A DNA stretch of 64,000 nt, from assembly GCA_963971425.1 (NCBI GenBank), contig OZ020514.1:27950602-28014601 (forward strand), written 5' to 3'. Numbering within the stretch: the stretch's first letter is position 1; each line of letters begins with the position of its first letter. Origin of the DNA: Bryoerythrophyllum caledonicum (Eukaryota; Streptophyta; Bryopsida; Pottiales; Pottiaceae). The position numbers were made by a program, and so were the translations under genes. This document shows positions 46,187 to 57,308 of this stretch, piece by piece. The notes under the pieces are model-generated. The model worked only from the letters and a program-made list of their open reading frames with translations, did not search any database and was not told where the DNA came from.

Positions 46187-48614
46187 CACTATAACAAACC
46201 CGTGTTTTTTGTCACGTCCTGAATCATGTCCCAGGAGACATGTAGACATCCGAATTTACATCCCTCTGACGTACCAACGCGTGTTTTCGTCCCTCTGACG
46301 TACCAATGCGGAAATTTTGGGAGGCTGGAAATGGTGTCAACTGGGCGCCACGTAGACGACACCTAAGCGGCAGGATGACGGGCAGTGCCACATGGCCGGG
46401 AATTTCATCCGATCCAATGGTGACGTGGAATCTGACGTGGCGTCTGACCTGGACCCGGGAAAGAGTGACGTGGCAGGCCACTTCAGTAGATATTTGCATG
46501 GTTTTTTTTTCAGATTCGTGTTTGCGGGGACGTCATTGGTTACATGGCTGTGTTTTTTAAGACGTCCCGGGTTGACGTGGAGATGTCTTGTTCGACGTCT
46601 ACGCCAACGCTACCTGGATTTTGATGTTGATTTCGTTGAACATCGCCATGCCCTAGAGGACGTGGCGATGGACATGATCGCGTCCTCCAATACGTTGCCG
46701 ACCCATGGTCGTCGGCAATGAGGGTGTCATCGCAGACGTCTCAAAGAACTTATGCGTGTTTGATGTGACATCCCCTGATGCATGGTATTGCTGACGCTGT
46801 TTATGTGATGGTGTTTTGGAGGGACATCGAGAGATGTTGTACAAGACATGAATATGTTGTACAAGACATGAGTATATTGTAGAAGACATGAGTACAAGAC
46901 ATGAATACCTCATCATACATGTAACATGTACATTCATCCAAATTCATGCTTACTGGCCTACTTGCAAATGTGGTAATATGATATACACGCAATTTAAAAT
47001 ATGAATGCCTTCTACTTTATAGTCATTACATAGACGAATACAGCCTACACTGTACTCAAAATTGAACATTGCTAAAGTGTCACAACATCGTAGCCTAAAA
47101 CATTGCCGTGTTTGCGAACATGTCCAGGAATGTCTCCATAGACACGGGGATGTTTCAAAAGACGTCCCTGCGTTTCCTAAGTGCTGTGGCATACGTCTTC
47201 TACAACATGGTCATGTCTATATGTCGCTCACAGCACATTGCATGTCCAACACTGCACCTCTAACCTCTACACTCTAAATTCTAACCTCTACACTCAAAAC
47301 TCTAACCTCTACACTCTAAACTCTAACCTCTACACTCAAAACTCTAACCTCTACACTCTAAAATCTAACATTCTAACTTGTAAACTCAGTCTACACTCTA
47401 AAACTCCAACCTCTACATTCTAAACTCTAACTACTTGGAGAAATGAAGGCCAAAGTGAGCTTTGTGCAACCTCAAATTCTACTTAAAGGTCTCATGACCT
47501 AACTATGGCTGCAGCAACTAACCCTAGCCGCCTCACGACCTAACTATGGCTGCAGCAGCTAACCCTCGCCGCCTCTATTCATCCAATGAACTTGACGAAA
47601 TTCATCCTACTTGATGGTTATGTTTTGCAAGACACGATGATGTTTTCCAGGACATGTCAATGTTTTGCCAAACACTGCTGATGTTTTCAGAGACGTCTCT
47701 GTGGGATGTCCTCAAAGATATGTAGACGTTACTCGAGACATCTTCAATTGGATGTCTCAAGTGACGTGGACCTATACACAGAATGACGTGTCACCTTATC
47801 CGACATGGAATTGTGTTTGCCATGTAGATGAAGTGTTGTAAACTACAAAATATATAATATGTCTACATGGGTAAGCCACCAAGGACTTTACGAAATCACC
47901 CTAAATTCCTTATAATTATGCTTTTGGTAGAAAAGTGGTAATTTAATATTATATTAATTAATAAATATTATTTAATATTTAAATATACAGTACTGAATTT
48001 AATATGTCCGCTTTAATTACAGAATAATCAGTTTTTATAAAATATTATTATAATATTAATTAATATTTTTTATTTTTAATATTTAAAATTTTATTTTATT
48101 TTGGAAACCATTTTGATACGAAGTGGACAAATCAAAAATTTCAGAGGATCAAAGTTAATAAATATAATTAGAATATTCTTCAATTTTATATACTTTATTT
48201 TTTTATTTAAAAAAAAAAAAAATCTTGTTTTACAAAGCTTGTGCCCTTCTTTTTCTCCTCTTGCAGACCGCTGCCCGTTTCGTTGTTTTTTTTAACGTTG
48301 GGCTGCTTTCTACCTTGCATAGCAGTAACTTCGACATTCTTACCCCAGGTGAAACGCTTGTCTGTTGCTTGCGTGGCAGTTCTGCGTCATCCAAGATGTC
48401 CTCGATGACGTCCTCGGAGACGGGCGCGTTGTTGGAGACATCGTCGCATCTCCTATTTCGCACGCGCGTTTCGGGACCCTCCCACCTCCACTGTTTATTA
48501 TTGACGCGTGGACATCCTCACGTTCACGAGGACATTATTGGCTAGCTCCAAGACATCAAAAAAACACGCTGACATGATTAAGGACATAACAAAAAACACG
48601 GGTTTCTTATAGTG
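46187..48614. mobile_element. Non-autonomous CACTA (EnSpm) element
   Basis: Both ends begin CACTATAA[C/G]AAACCCGTG followed by TTTTTTGT, then diverge slightly; the inverted repeat extends some 34-45 bp. The 3-bp target duplication GAT is on both sides (46,184-46,186 and 48,615-48,617), the hallmark of CACTA elements. Subterminal regions (46.2-46.7 and 48.3-48.6 kb) are rich in GACGTCC- and GACATG-like short repeats, as usual for this superfamily. The 2.4-kb interior has no transposase. Confidence 0.9.
47260..47364. repeat. 21-bp minisatellite inside the CACTA element
   Basis: Five units of CTAACCTCTACACTCTAAACT type in which two variants (TCTAAA and TCAAAA) alternate, giving a 42-bp higher-order repeat. 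Confidence 0.8.
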
Positions 48615-48698
48615 GATAGTTATATCCTAGTTGCTATGTGGGGGGGAATTTGTGCAATCAGTGACAATTCCATTGCATATTACTCAATCAGCATTTTA

Positions 48699-51650
48699 TC
48701 AAGTACCTTCGGCTTCCGCATGAGACGACTTTTCTCCAAGTTGATATGGGACCGATAGAGTCGAATCGCCAGGAAGGGGAGTACCACCAGCATGGACATC
48801 ATGCTCACAAACAGCAGCACTGATCCCTTCTGCCGTAGGCGAAATCAAAGTTGGGATAAAAGACTGAGTAACCTTGGGTCGAGGATACTTAGAAGGCCCG
48901 GACGATGCAGAGGGGATATCCCCGGGCAGAACTGGCGCCTCAACCGAAACGGCGGCATCTCCAACTGGCTGAGATGAAGAGCAAGGTTGCAATCCAGTTG
49001 AAGGAGGTTGAGGCTCAGCCACAGACTTACCCTCCGTGCGAGGATAAGTGGAAGGAGGAGACACGATGGATGCCGATGGAGCAATGGGGACGGTAACCGA
49101 AATGTGAGCTTGCTGAGTAAGACGATGGTTGAGTTCCACCAACGTCTGCGCTTTGATCTCCGCGTGGATTGATGCCGCCATCCTCTCCTTCTCTTGCTCA
49201 GACTCCGCCCGCTGCTTCTCAAAAGCAGATTCCATCTCAGCCTGTCCTTTCTGGGCAACCTCTAGCTGTGCCAACATTGTCTGCCTCTCTTTCCGCTCCT
49301 GAAGGCGTTGGTTGCATTGGTGCTGATAAAAGTGAGCACCGGGTTTGTACATCACAGGTAGCCCAGGGGCTGGAGCATGCCCAACTGCATTTGCGGAGGC
49401 GGCATCAGGTAGGGAAGCGCCCTCCACATCCATCCTAACCATCATTGTCACCACGGTCGGTGCCACCACATTATGAGATGTACTGGGACGATCTCCACCT
49501 TCATCATCATTGGAGTCCGACAACAAGATGACAGGGACATATCTCACAATAGTACCAGCGACAGAAACATCTGCTGTAGGGGCGGTACCAGCGACGGGAA
49601 CATCTGTTGCAGGGGCGGTAGCAACCAAAAGAGATATGTCAGGACCGCCTTGAATTTCCATACTAACAACTTCGTCGTTCACCAAAATGTCTTTGTCCAC
49701 GAGCACAAGAGATCGGCGAGGAGGCGATCTACTACAAGATCGATATGACGGCTCACCAACATCCAAGCTTAGGATCGAAAGGTCGATGCCGTCATTGCTC
49801 CCATATGGATTGACAAGCAAAGGAGAGGCATCCTGGGGAGGCTGTTGAGTTGGTGCACCGCTACCAGATGCCCTCTGGGTCTCGGAGAAGTCCTGCCGCG
49901 ATCCAGCACCAGAGCATTGAGCACGTTGGCAAACACGTTCAACCCTGGTTGGCCAGATTCGGGCCCTTTGAACGCGTTCCGCAGGTGCAGCCTGAGCGTC
50001 GATGTAGATGCACCTCCAGCTTTGGAAGGCATTGGCTGAAGGTAAACACAGTCTTTGTGGATGAAATCATTCATGTCCAACTGAAAAATGCGCTGCATTT
50101 TAGTCTTGTTCTAAAGCCGGAAGGATTCATCGATGAGTCCATAGAAAGACGATCCAAACATCTGCATGAGACAAGAGAAATCGAGATTAGAAATTGGATA
50201 ATAGAAAAAATAATAAACTGAAATGTAATCAATTGTCTATCTTTGACTCGAGGATAAACCACTCTGAAACTAATGACAACAAACATAATTGTCTATCTTC
50301 AACTCGAGGATAGACTACAATGATACAAACGACAGCATACCGTATGGTATATCCTGGACTCAAGGATAGACTACAATGATACAAATAAGAGCGTACCAAA
50401 TTGGCCAGCATAAATTTGGAACCACAGAAAACTCCAAAAACCCTCTCCTTTGGGTTGCGGAAGTCCCAGAATAGCTCCAAGTAAAACTCCATCCGTAATT
50501 CCGAACTGTGGACGGAGAAGTCTGCCTCCAGATACTTATTCTTCTCTTTGTAGAAGAATGTGACTAGTGCAAGGTAGAACGGCCTCACTTTGTCATTGAG
50601 CACGGAAGCTTGGGGATGACTCTTCTTCACTAAGAAGAGTAGGTTGACATCCGTAACCTTAGCCCTGGACGTCCCGTAATACAGACGCTCATTGGCTGAG
50701 GAAAGGTACGCCGAGGAGACGGGCGAATACCGTGCCATCCGCATCTCCGCAAACTTCGCAGCTTGCAACGCACGGTTGGCAGAGGAGGTGATCTAGACCC
50801 AAACATGAGGAGTACTCATGTTTGGGTAACTCTTTTGCAACTTCATGGCATTCATAAAGTCTGCAAAGTATGGTTCGTCCAGGGAGTCGTCCTTGGACAG
50901 CCAGCGAGGTACCTCACGGAGGTCGAGAAGTCCCAGTGTAAACTCCTTAGAATCATCTAGAGCGGTGAAGTAATTTACAAACTCCAGATTCTCTACATCA
51001 AACTCGCGAAGTTTCACATAACCATCGTGCGGGGTGAACAGGTTCTTCAAATAAAGAAACTTCTTGAAGAACAGAAGAACGTTCAGGAAGGTCTGAAGTA
51101 GAGAAGATGCTCGTTTTAGCTTCCCCGCATTGGTCAACCTCATCGACCAGAACTCCTTGTCGGGTTGACAGAGGAGCATGTTGTAAGTAGCAGAAGACAC
51201 ACGGTGTTTCTCCTTCCACTCCTTCCACATTGCGTCGTCGATCGACCCATTTGGAAGTAGAAACAATAAAGATGGGTCGATGTGCACCAACACCTGCATG
51301 ACGACGCGCTTCTTCTTCCTTCGATCAGCCCAATCCTTGTAGTGGTAGCACAATCCATGTACCAAGCCAGTCTTACAAAGCGTGACCTTTGGATAACCTT
51401 GCCCGCGTTCTCTGTCAACCAGGTAAGTGAACAAATCTCTTAAATCCTGGTCAGATAGATGACTCAACCTCTTAAAAAACTCACGATGGATTGGCGAAGG
51501 CTTGAAAACCCTAGCGTCCTTGTATGGATAAGTTGTATCAGGGTTTACAATGTCTCCGCGGTTGTGCTAATCAAGGAATTCTTCCCAGAGGTTGAAAATG
51601 TCACCTGGAAGAGTGATGAGGGTGAAAGTCCACTAAGGTGGTATATTTAT
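48699..51650 (-). pseudogene. Unknown coiled-coil protein gene, two long exons
   Basis: Exon 1 runs from near 51,640 to a GTACGC donor near 50,397, with TAG at 51,567 and 50,793. It reads HREFFKRLSHLSDQDLRDLF, a Lys/Arg patch (ADRRKKKRVVMQ), then helical and acidic segments (LLQTFLNVLLFFKKFLYLKN, GLLDLREVPRWLS). Exon 2 starts at 50,161 after TCATGCAG (MFGSSFYGLIDESF), has TAG at 50,111 and a frameshift near 49,900, then a Pro/Ser/Ala-rich region and a coiled coil of about 60 residues (ERKERQTMLAQLEVAQKGQ) and ends in a disordered tail (stop 48,699). The intron holds three P2 palindromes. No start codon precedes TAG 51,567 downstream of the TATA-like box. I recognise no family. Confidence 0.5.
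50237..50368. repeat. P2 palindromes in an intron of the E3 gene
   Basis: Three copies of TATCCTCGACTCGAGGATA-type palindromes: 50,237-50,256, 50,293-50,313 and 50,350-50,368. The last two lie in direct repeats with GACTACAATGATACAAA. Confidence 0.7.
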
Positions 51651-51651
51651 A
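51644..51651 (-). promoter_or_regulatory. TATA-box-like sequence
   Basis: TATAAATA on the minus strand, 5' of the coding frame of the E3 gene. No ATG lies between it and the first in-frame stop, so the assignment as promoter is uncertain. Confidence 0.3.
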
Positions 51652-52218
51652 GTGTCACAAATGGTTTTGGAGAGAGTCACGAACCTTCTTTTGCTGCATA
51701 GTGCAAATGTGGGACTGATCTTGGAATTCTACTGATGGAATGTAATAATCGCCTTGATTTAAAGTCTAAAAACACCAAAGATGTTGAGTTTTGACTTACG
51801 GTTTGACCAATATTGGTATATCTTTCATCAGTATATATTTGTCACAAGTATATGACATTTACCAAGTATACTTATTTTGAGTGTTCTACAAAGTCAAATA
51901 CTTCAAAAGTTTTGGAACACATTCACGATATAATGTGTTCATATGTTATAATTGAAAATTCTAGATCGGAAACATATTTTCACTTTTATTGCTAAAAAAA
52001 CAAGATATTTCTTCAAGGCTCCCGAAATAGGAATCAATAATGATTTTTGCTTTGATAACTTATCCAATCACATAAATCATGCATGGATCCATCTTGAAAC
52101 ATACTTTTTTTTGAAGAAAAACCTTTTTTTTCCATGAAATTGGGTAAAATCAAGTTTTTTAGTCCAAAAATATATACTTTTAGGTATATACTTTTTGCCC
52201 AAAAGTGAGTAACCCTAG

Positions 52219-52636
52219 CTAACTTCTTCCCTTGACCTTAATCTCATTCGCAAGGTCCAATGACTTGTTCACTTGCTTCCCTTCCCTCGTGGAGTCAATG
52301 TTCTGGAAGCGCGTTACAATCAACTTCGCAAACAACTGCAACACAGTATAGACAACATTAGAGAAATTAATCATGGATACCGCATGGAAGAGTTTCCTCG
52401 GCTCGAGGATACTTTAACAACTAGCATATAACATATCAACTAGCGGATACACAAAATCGATATATAAATCATGCACGAGATTGGGTACAATGCATGTGGG
52501 ATGTCAAGGGAAAAGACATGGAAGAGTATCCTCGACTCAAGGATACTTAAAGAACTAGAACCTTACCAAGTACTTCTCCTAGTCGAAGTTGGCACCATTC
52601 ATACGCAGGTCGCCCTCGTTGTGTTAATAGGGAGGT
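52219..52636 (-). pseudogene. Terminal exons of an unknown gene at right end of E3
   Basis: Exon a (about 52,636-52,567) begins beside the terminal repeat and reads NEGDLRMNGANFD, a TAG (52,579), then EKYL before GTAAGG. Exon b (52,335-52,219) follows GTTGCAG and reads LFAKLIVTRFQNIDSTREGK and ends VKGRS plus TAG. Phase 0 on both sides of the intron. Two P2 palindromes (52,392-52,412 and 52,526-52,546) lie in the intron. Family not recognised. Confidence 0.4.
52392..52546. repeat. P2 palindromes in the intron at 52.4 kb
   Basis: 52,392-52,412 (GTTTCCTCGGCTCGAGGATAC, split centre) and 52,526-52,546 (GTATCCTCGACTCAAGGATAC type), both next to CATGGAAGAG. Same family as those at 50.2-50.4 kb. 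Confidence 0.65.
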
Positions 52637-52836
52637 GCTTGTATGTGAGCGGTGAGTAGAAAATTATATCGTAGAAAGCAGAAAATATTCAAATATTCTC
52701 TGAATAATCTAATAATAGTGTAATATTCTTCAAATATTCAAAGTTATTTTTAGGGAGGTTTTCATTTTTCACCCTAATGTATTTTTGGGACCTAAGACCG
52801 TGGAACCATTTTTCCTTGGAATTATAAAGTTTCCAG

Positions 52837-53073
52837 TACCGAGAGGGTACATCACACCAATTCCTAGAAAACTAGTATTTTGTACGACACAAAAGGTAAA
52901 AATGAACAACTACCCTCTCGGACACCGCAAGGATATATTTTTAATAATAGATATCGTGCAATGTCGAAACAAAATATGAAGGTAACGATTATAGATCTTC
53001 CGCATTTAAAATAAATTCAATATAGTGTATCTGAAAATGACAATCATGTACCCTCTCGGAAACGAGAGGGTAC
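52837..53073. repeat. P4 palindromes (GTACCCTCTCG family)
   Basis: TACCGAGAGGGTA at 52,837 and its inverse TACCCTCTCGG at 52,911, then a perfect inverted repeat at 53,048-53,073 with 11-bp arms GTACCCTCTCG around GAAA. They lie just beyond the stop end of MULE copy C. Confidence 0.75.
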
Positions 53074-53107
53074 ACATTACAAAAATAGTAGAAGTAGGTA
53101 TTCTATT

Positions 53108-56100
53108 CTAAACTCTAAAATGTGCCAGAATGCCACTTTCAAGGACTAGTTTCACCTCGTTGAAGCTGAAAGACGGTGCATGAATGAAGAAGTAGACGTT
53201 GGGTTTAAGTTTACAAATCTTCAAGAAAATGAAGTATAGATGCTTGCAATATGTGAACGGACTCCGTCCACGAAATTCGTTCATGGTCTTCGTAAAGGCT
53301 GGACATGTATAGTGGGGAAACGCGCTTACCGTGACAGTATATGATGTCTTACGAGGGGGGCTATATGAGTTTAGTATGATGATGCACCCAAAGCCAGGCT
53401 GAGGAACCATGCGCATCGAAGTAATTGATGCAGTGAGGAGTTCCGCTGATCCCATTGACCGTCTTTGATTTGTATTGGGCTTGGCGGAAGAGCGCTTCAA
53501 ATTCTTCCCACTCCTTTTTGCAGGATACTTGTCAGGATGGTCGGGGACGAAAACGGAGTTAAGGTCCAATGGTAGACTACCTGTTGAAAAGAGGCGCCTC
53601 GGGGATATTTGTTCCTTCTAAGGGAGTTGAAATCCGGCTAGTTGTAAGTCTACAATCTCACCGCGAGTGAGATTCGTGCCAATCATAACAAGCCAAACTT
53701 CTGGGATAGGAGGCTTTTTCCAGTAGACCCATGGGCGTCTTAGACCATTCACACAACGGTCGATGTCATCGTTGCAAAAGTAGAAGTCAGTGTCTTCGTA
53801 GGTGCTCTTTGCTCTACATTCGAATTTGCCAGTGGAGGTAGGAGTAGGAGTTAGCTTTCCTCGTCTCACAATTCTCTCCGTGCATTTCTTTCTAATTCCC
53901 CCACGTTGCGCCCAACACTTCTTAGCCGAGTTCGCCGGCACACGAGCAATATGCCATTGGGTTAGATTGGCATGGGTCTCTTAAACTGCCGTAATAGGGC
54001 GAATTCCAGCCTTGTATACTAGAGACGCAGCCAAGATTGGATGCGGTGATTATGATGGTGTAACCTCGTCATGGAGAACACCGTCATCTTCGTCAATAAT
54101 GGGCAAAGGAATTGATGATGACAGCAGTCGTCTAGAGGAGTACCAAGGATGGGAATAGTTTACCCTATCAGGACGTTGTGATTCGTCATCACCTCCAAGA
54201 GGTAAATTCGCTTTGCGCTTGTGTGTGCCAAACACCTCCTCGCCTTGCATAAAAGAATCACGCGTGCAGAATTCATCTGCCCCCGGCATATCCATCATTG
54301 AATCCACTAGAACGCGTGGATCGCCCGTCTTATGGGCTCTTTGTTCGGCAGCGTGAAGCTTCAACTCTTCTTTGCTCGGACCTGTCCCTCCAGCACTACC
54401 TTTCAAAAATTGATAATAATTAATCGCCTCAAGAAAGGCCTGGACATAATCGTCTACGATTGCGATATACAAATCTTCACCGTTATTGCCCGAAGCTTGC
54501 TTCCACTTGTTGTGGATGGATTGAGCAAGATTACTAGAGGGCATTTCCGCGAGTTCATCTTTAGACATGCTTTGTTTCAAACAAGCAAGTTTACTTGGAG
54601 GATTATAAATAAAATGGGCAAAATTGTACATAAACGATGAATACAAACCTGAGTCATGAATCCACCCCACTGTCGATAACAGAAGTGCCAGAATGCCAAC
54701 CATATATCAAGGTGTTGAAACCCGCTTTCCGAGACTGCTCCCGACGAAGCCCACCATGCACGAATAGATTGGTATAACTTATCAGCCTCTTCCATTGTGC
54801 TTGCCTTCCTATATTGGTGGCATAATGCCTTGTATTGCTCTCGTAAAGGTCCTTCTGTGATGAACTTGTCTCAATGCTTCACCATTGATTGTGCCCAGTG
54901 GAATTGGCACGTGCGCTCTCTATCCACCATCACTTCGTCCTTGTTGCCGCTACCATAAATAATCCGAACAACATTCCAATTAGCTTGGGCACTGTCTGCC
55001 ATGAAACCTTTGAATTGAGGTGACGGAAGTCCATGTCCAACCATCACAGCGTTCAAATTCTTCCAGAATAACATCTTCCGACTGCATATCACAGCATCCT
55101 CAAACTGCATCCTCCGACTGCATATCACAGCATGCAATGCACATGACACGACAGTAGGTGGCGTCATACACATGGCATGCCATAGTTGTTCACTGCTTCA
55201 CATGTTTAACATGATCAAACATCAACCAGGCGTGTTCCAGGTCACCGCCTTTTTGCATACGCTTCACCAAATCCACGCCAGAGCCCGGTCCAACTTTGGA
55301 CATCTTGAAGACAAATACCTTTTCTGAATCATCACCTTGGCCTCAAAACATGTTTTTCCGAACAAACGCCTAATTACTAAGTCCTCGAAACCTCGTGATG
55401 CTATCTAATACGCCATACTTCTTAAGATATTGAAATGAGACAGTTTTGTTACGAATACTTGTAGATCCCATGTCCTTGCTTTTATCTAACATTGGAACTA
55501 ACTCCTCAAAACTAAGCAGTCTCCCGGGATTGTCGTCTTTGCGCAACAAGAACTCTCCCACGAGGTCCTAACTCGCCTCTAAAACTATTGAACTTTTAAT
55601 GGCAAGAAGGGTTCTTTGAATTAGATCAATAATTAAGGAGTTGATACACTCCTTGACTTCCCGATAATCCCCTACTCTAACGGGATGGTTGTGTGGCCCT
55701 AGATGAATACAAGCACGTGTGATATTGTGCTTGCTCAAAACATAATAAACTATAGCAAGGCATGATGCAAGACATGAGAGAGGCATGCGACATATTTTGC
55801 TGACCAATGTCGAGCCCAGGCGAGATACTTGACTTGGATTGAATGGATGCGGCATAACTCCTTCAAATTTTGTAAAATGAAACGGTGCCGTTCGATGGTC
55901 TCTTCGAAGGAATTCACAATCAAGATTGTCGCATTGTAGGTGCCCGACACACTTGGAAGTCCGAAAATGTAGTCCGTCGTTATTGATGATATTCGTTGTG
56001 ATAGTCTTCGTCCACACGTATCCATCGTATCTTTTGTCCATGCCATGCTTGAACTTTGCTTGAATAGATGATGCCGACGGTTGCGCTGGAGGAAGCTCAA

Positions 56101-56842
56101 AAATGACATCGCCATTAAATTGGTGGGGAAGATAGTCCAGTTTTACATGGCGCATTCTATCATAGTCTAGAAGTCTCAAGGGATTCTTACAATTGGGACG
56201 TTGACGCAACTGTCTCAAGTACAAAAGAACACTTAGTACAGAGGAGCCCATTGAATGATCAGGAGGGCATGACACTGGTGTACGAGATGTAGGAGGATTC
56301 GATGTCGGTGTGGTAGTCCTAGGTGGGCACAACATGGGAGTGGTAATCGGAGGGGGAGAAGACGAAGGTGTAGAAAACTGAGGCTGACAATTTGTCTGAG
56401 AGGGCGACTCATCAACCGAGGACAGGATTACTACGCTCTTCGTACTAGGTTCTACCTTGACTCTAATTCCAGCTGGGAGTGGAGTGTGCGTGCTGCATGA
56501 CGAGGATCTATGAGGAGTATGGACATGGGTTGGGATAGAGATTACAGAATCTATGAGTCCATATACCCGATATTGTCCTGGGGGAAGTTTCCACACTCTC
56601 TGCAATCCCACGTCCACAACGTGCTGCATAGCAATAGTATGAGTGAGCTCCGAGGTTACCTCGTCGTAGACTTCTTCCTCAATGTAAATACTGTCCTTCA
56701 AGAATGAGAATCTGAGACTCAATGACAAGGAAGTCACCGATGCAACGCCGTCACTATCTAAACGACAAGTAAGTGGCATGCCTACGCCACTGGCACGAAG
56801 AAAAACAAGTGAAGACGCTGGAGCTTGGGAAGAAGAAGCCAT
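53108..56842 (-). pseudogene. MULE-like transposase copy C, decayed
   Basis: ATG at 56,842 (MASSSQAPASSLVF). Order as in copies A and B: N-terminal domain, Ser/Pro/Thr-rich linker, zinc-binding segment (CVGHLQC, CEFL, CRMPLSC, HNHP), core with VFVFKM, CDMQSED, FMADSAQANW and RERTCQFHW, RQWGG before the conserved intron (donor GTTTGT at 54,648), and a C-terminal SWIM-like finger (TCPAF, YCKH) in which the first Cys is replaced. Stops include three TAG, three TGA and two TAA. A 36-bp tandem duplication (55,077-55,133) repeats CDMQSED and adds a stop. The acceptor of the intron is not resolved. The most decayed of the three copies, yet it keeps the full domain order. Confidence 0.75.
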
Positions 56843-57041
56843 GACGAGGAAGACGGGGGGTGGGTGTGTGTGATGCAAGCAAAATTTGTTGGCTCAAATA
56901 CTGACGTTGGTAGTGTCGTGACAAGATTAAACTAATAGAAAGTGGATCTAGAGAACGGCGCACGCATAAAATTAGGGAGAACTTTAAATACAATTTTGGA
57001 GAATAGTCATTCTAATGCAATGGAATTAGCAGACGGCGTGA

Positions 57042-57064
57042 TATATATATATATATATATATAG
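57042..57064. repeat. (TA)n microsatellite
   Basis: About eleven TA repeats in the spacer between MULE copy C and the truncated ParB-like gene. Confidence 0.85.
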
Positions 57065-57242
57065 AGTATAGCAACGAAGCATGGCCTAAGTAATGCACGA
57101 TTCGGATTGTTTAGTAGAAGTGTTAGGTGAAAGTTGTTGAGAAGTGTCAGATAATGTAACATCATTATAGATCAGAGTCATTATAAAAGAGGCCGCCGTT
57201 TTTACGTAAATATGACGATCCCAGTGTATAGAGCGTTGTGCT

Positions 57243-57250
57243 TATAAAAG
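57243..57250 (+). promoter_or_regulatory. TATA box of the truncated ParB-like gene
   Basis: TATAAAAG in a GC-rich context, about 65 bases upstream of the first open coding stretch on the plus strand. Its position and the polarity of the gene support a core promoter. Confidence 0.45.
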
Positions 57251-57308
57251 CGGGCAGGTCCTATTAGGCGCACGATATCTCGACACGAAGCGAGGAGAAA
57301 GGCAGTAA

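Larger units (their letters stand above)
45733..52658. mobile_element. Putative 6.9-kb element with GCTCAC terminal repeats (E3)
   Basis: Left array at 45,733-45,773 (five or six GCTCAC-type units, then ATCCTAGCGTCG); right end at 52,644-52,658 with only two units in reverse and ATACAAGCACC inward. It holds exon fragments reading inward at both ends, an unknown gene (48.7-51.6 kb) and a CACTA insertion. The pairing is inferred from orientation and shared end structure; no target-site duplication was found. Confidence 0.4.
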
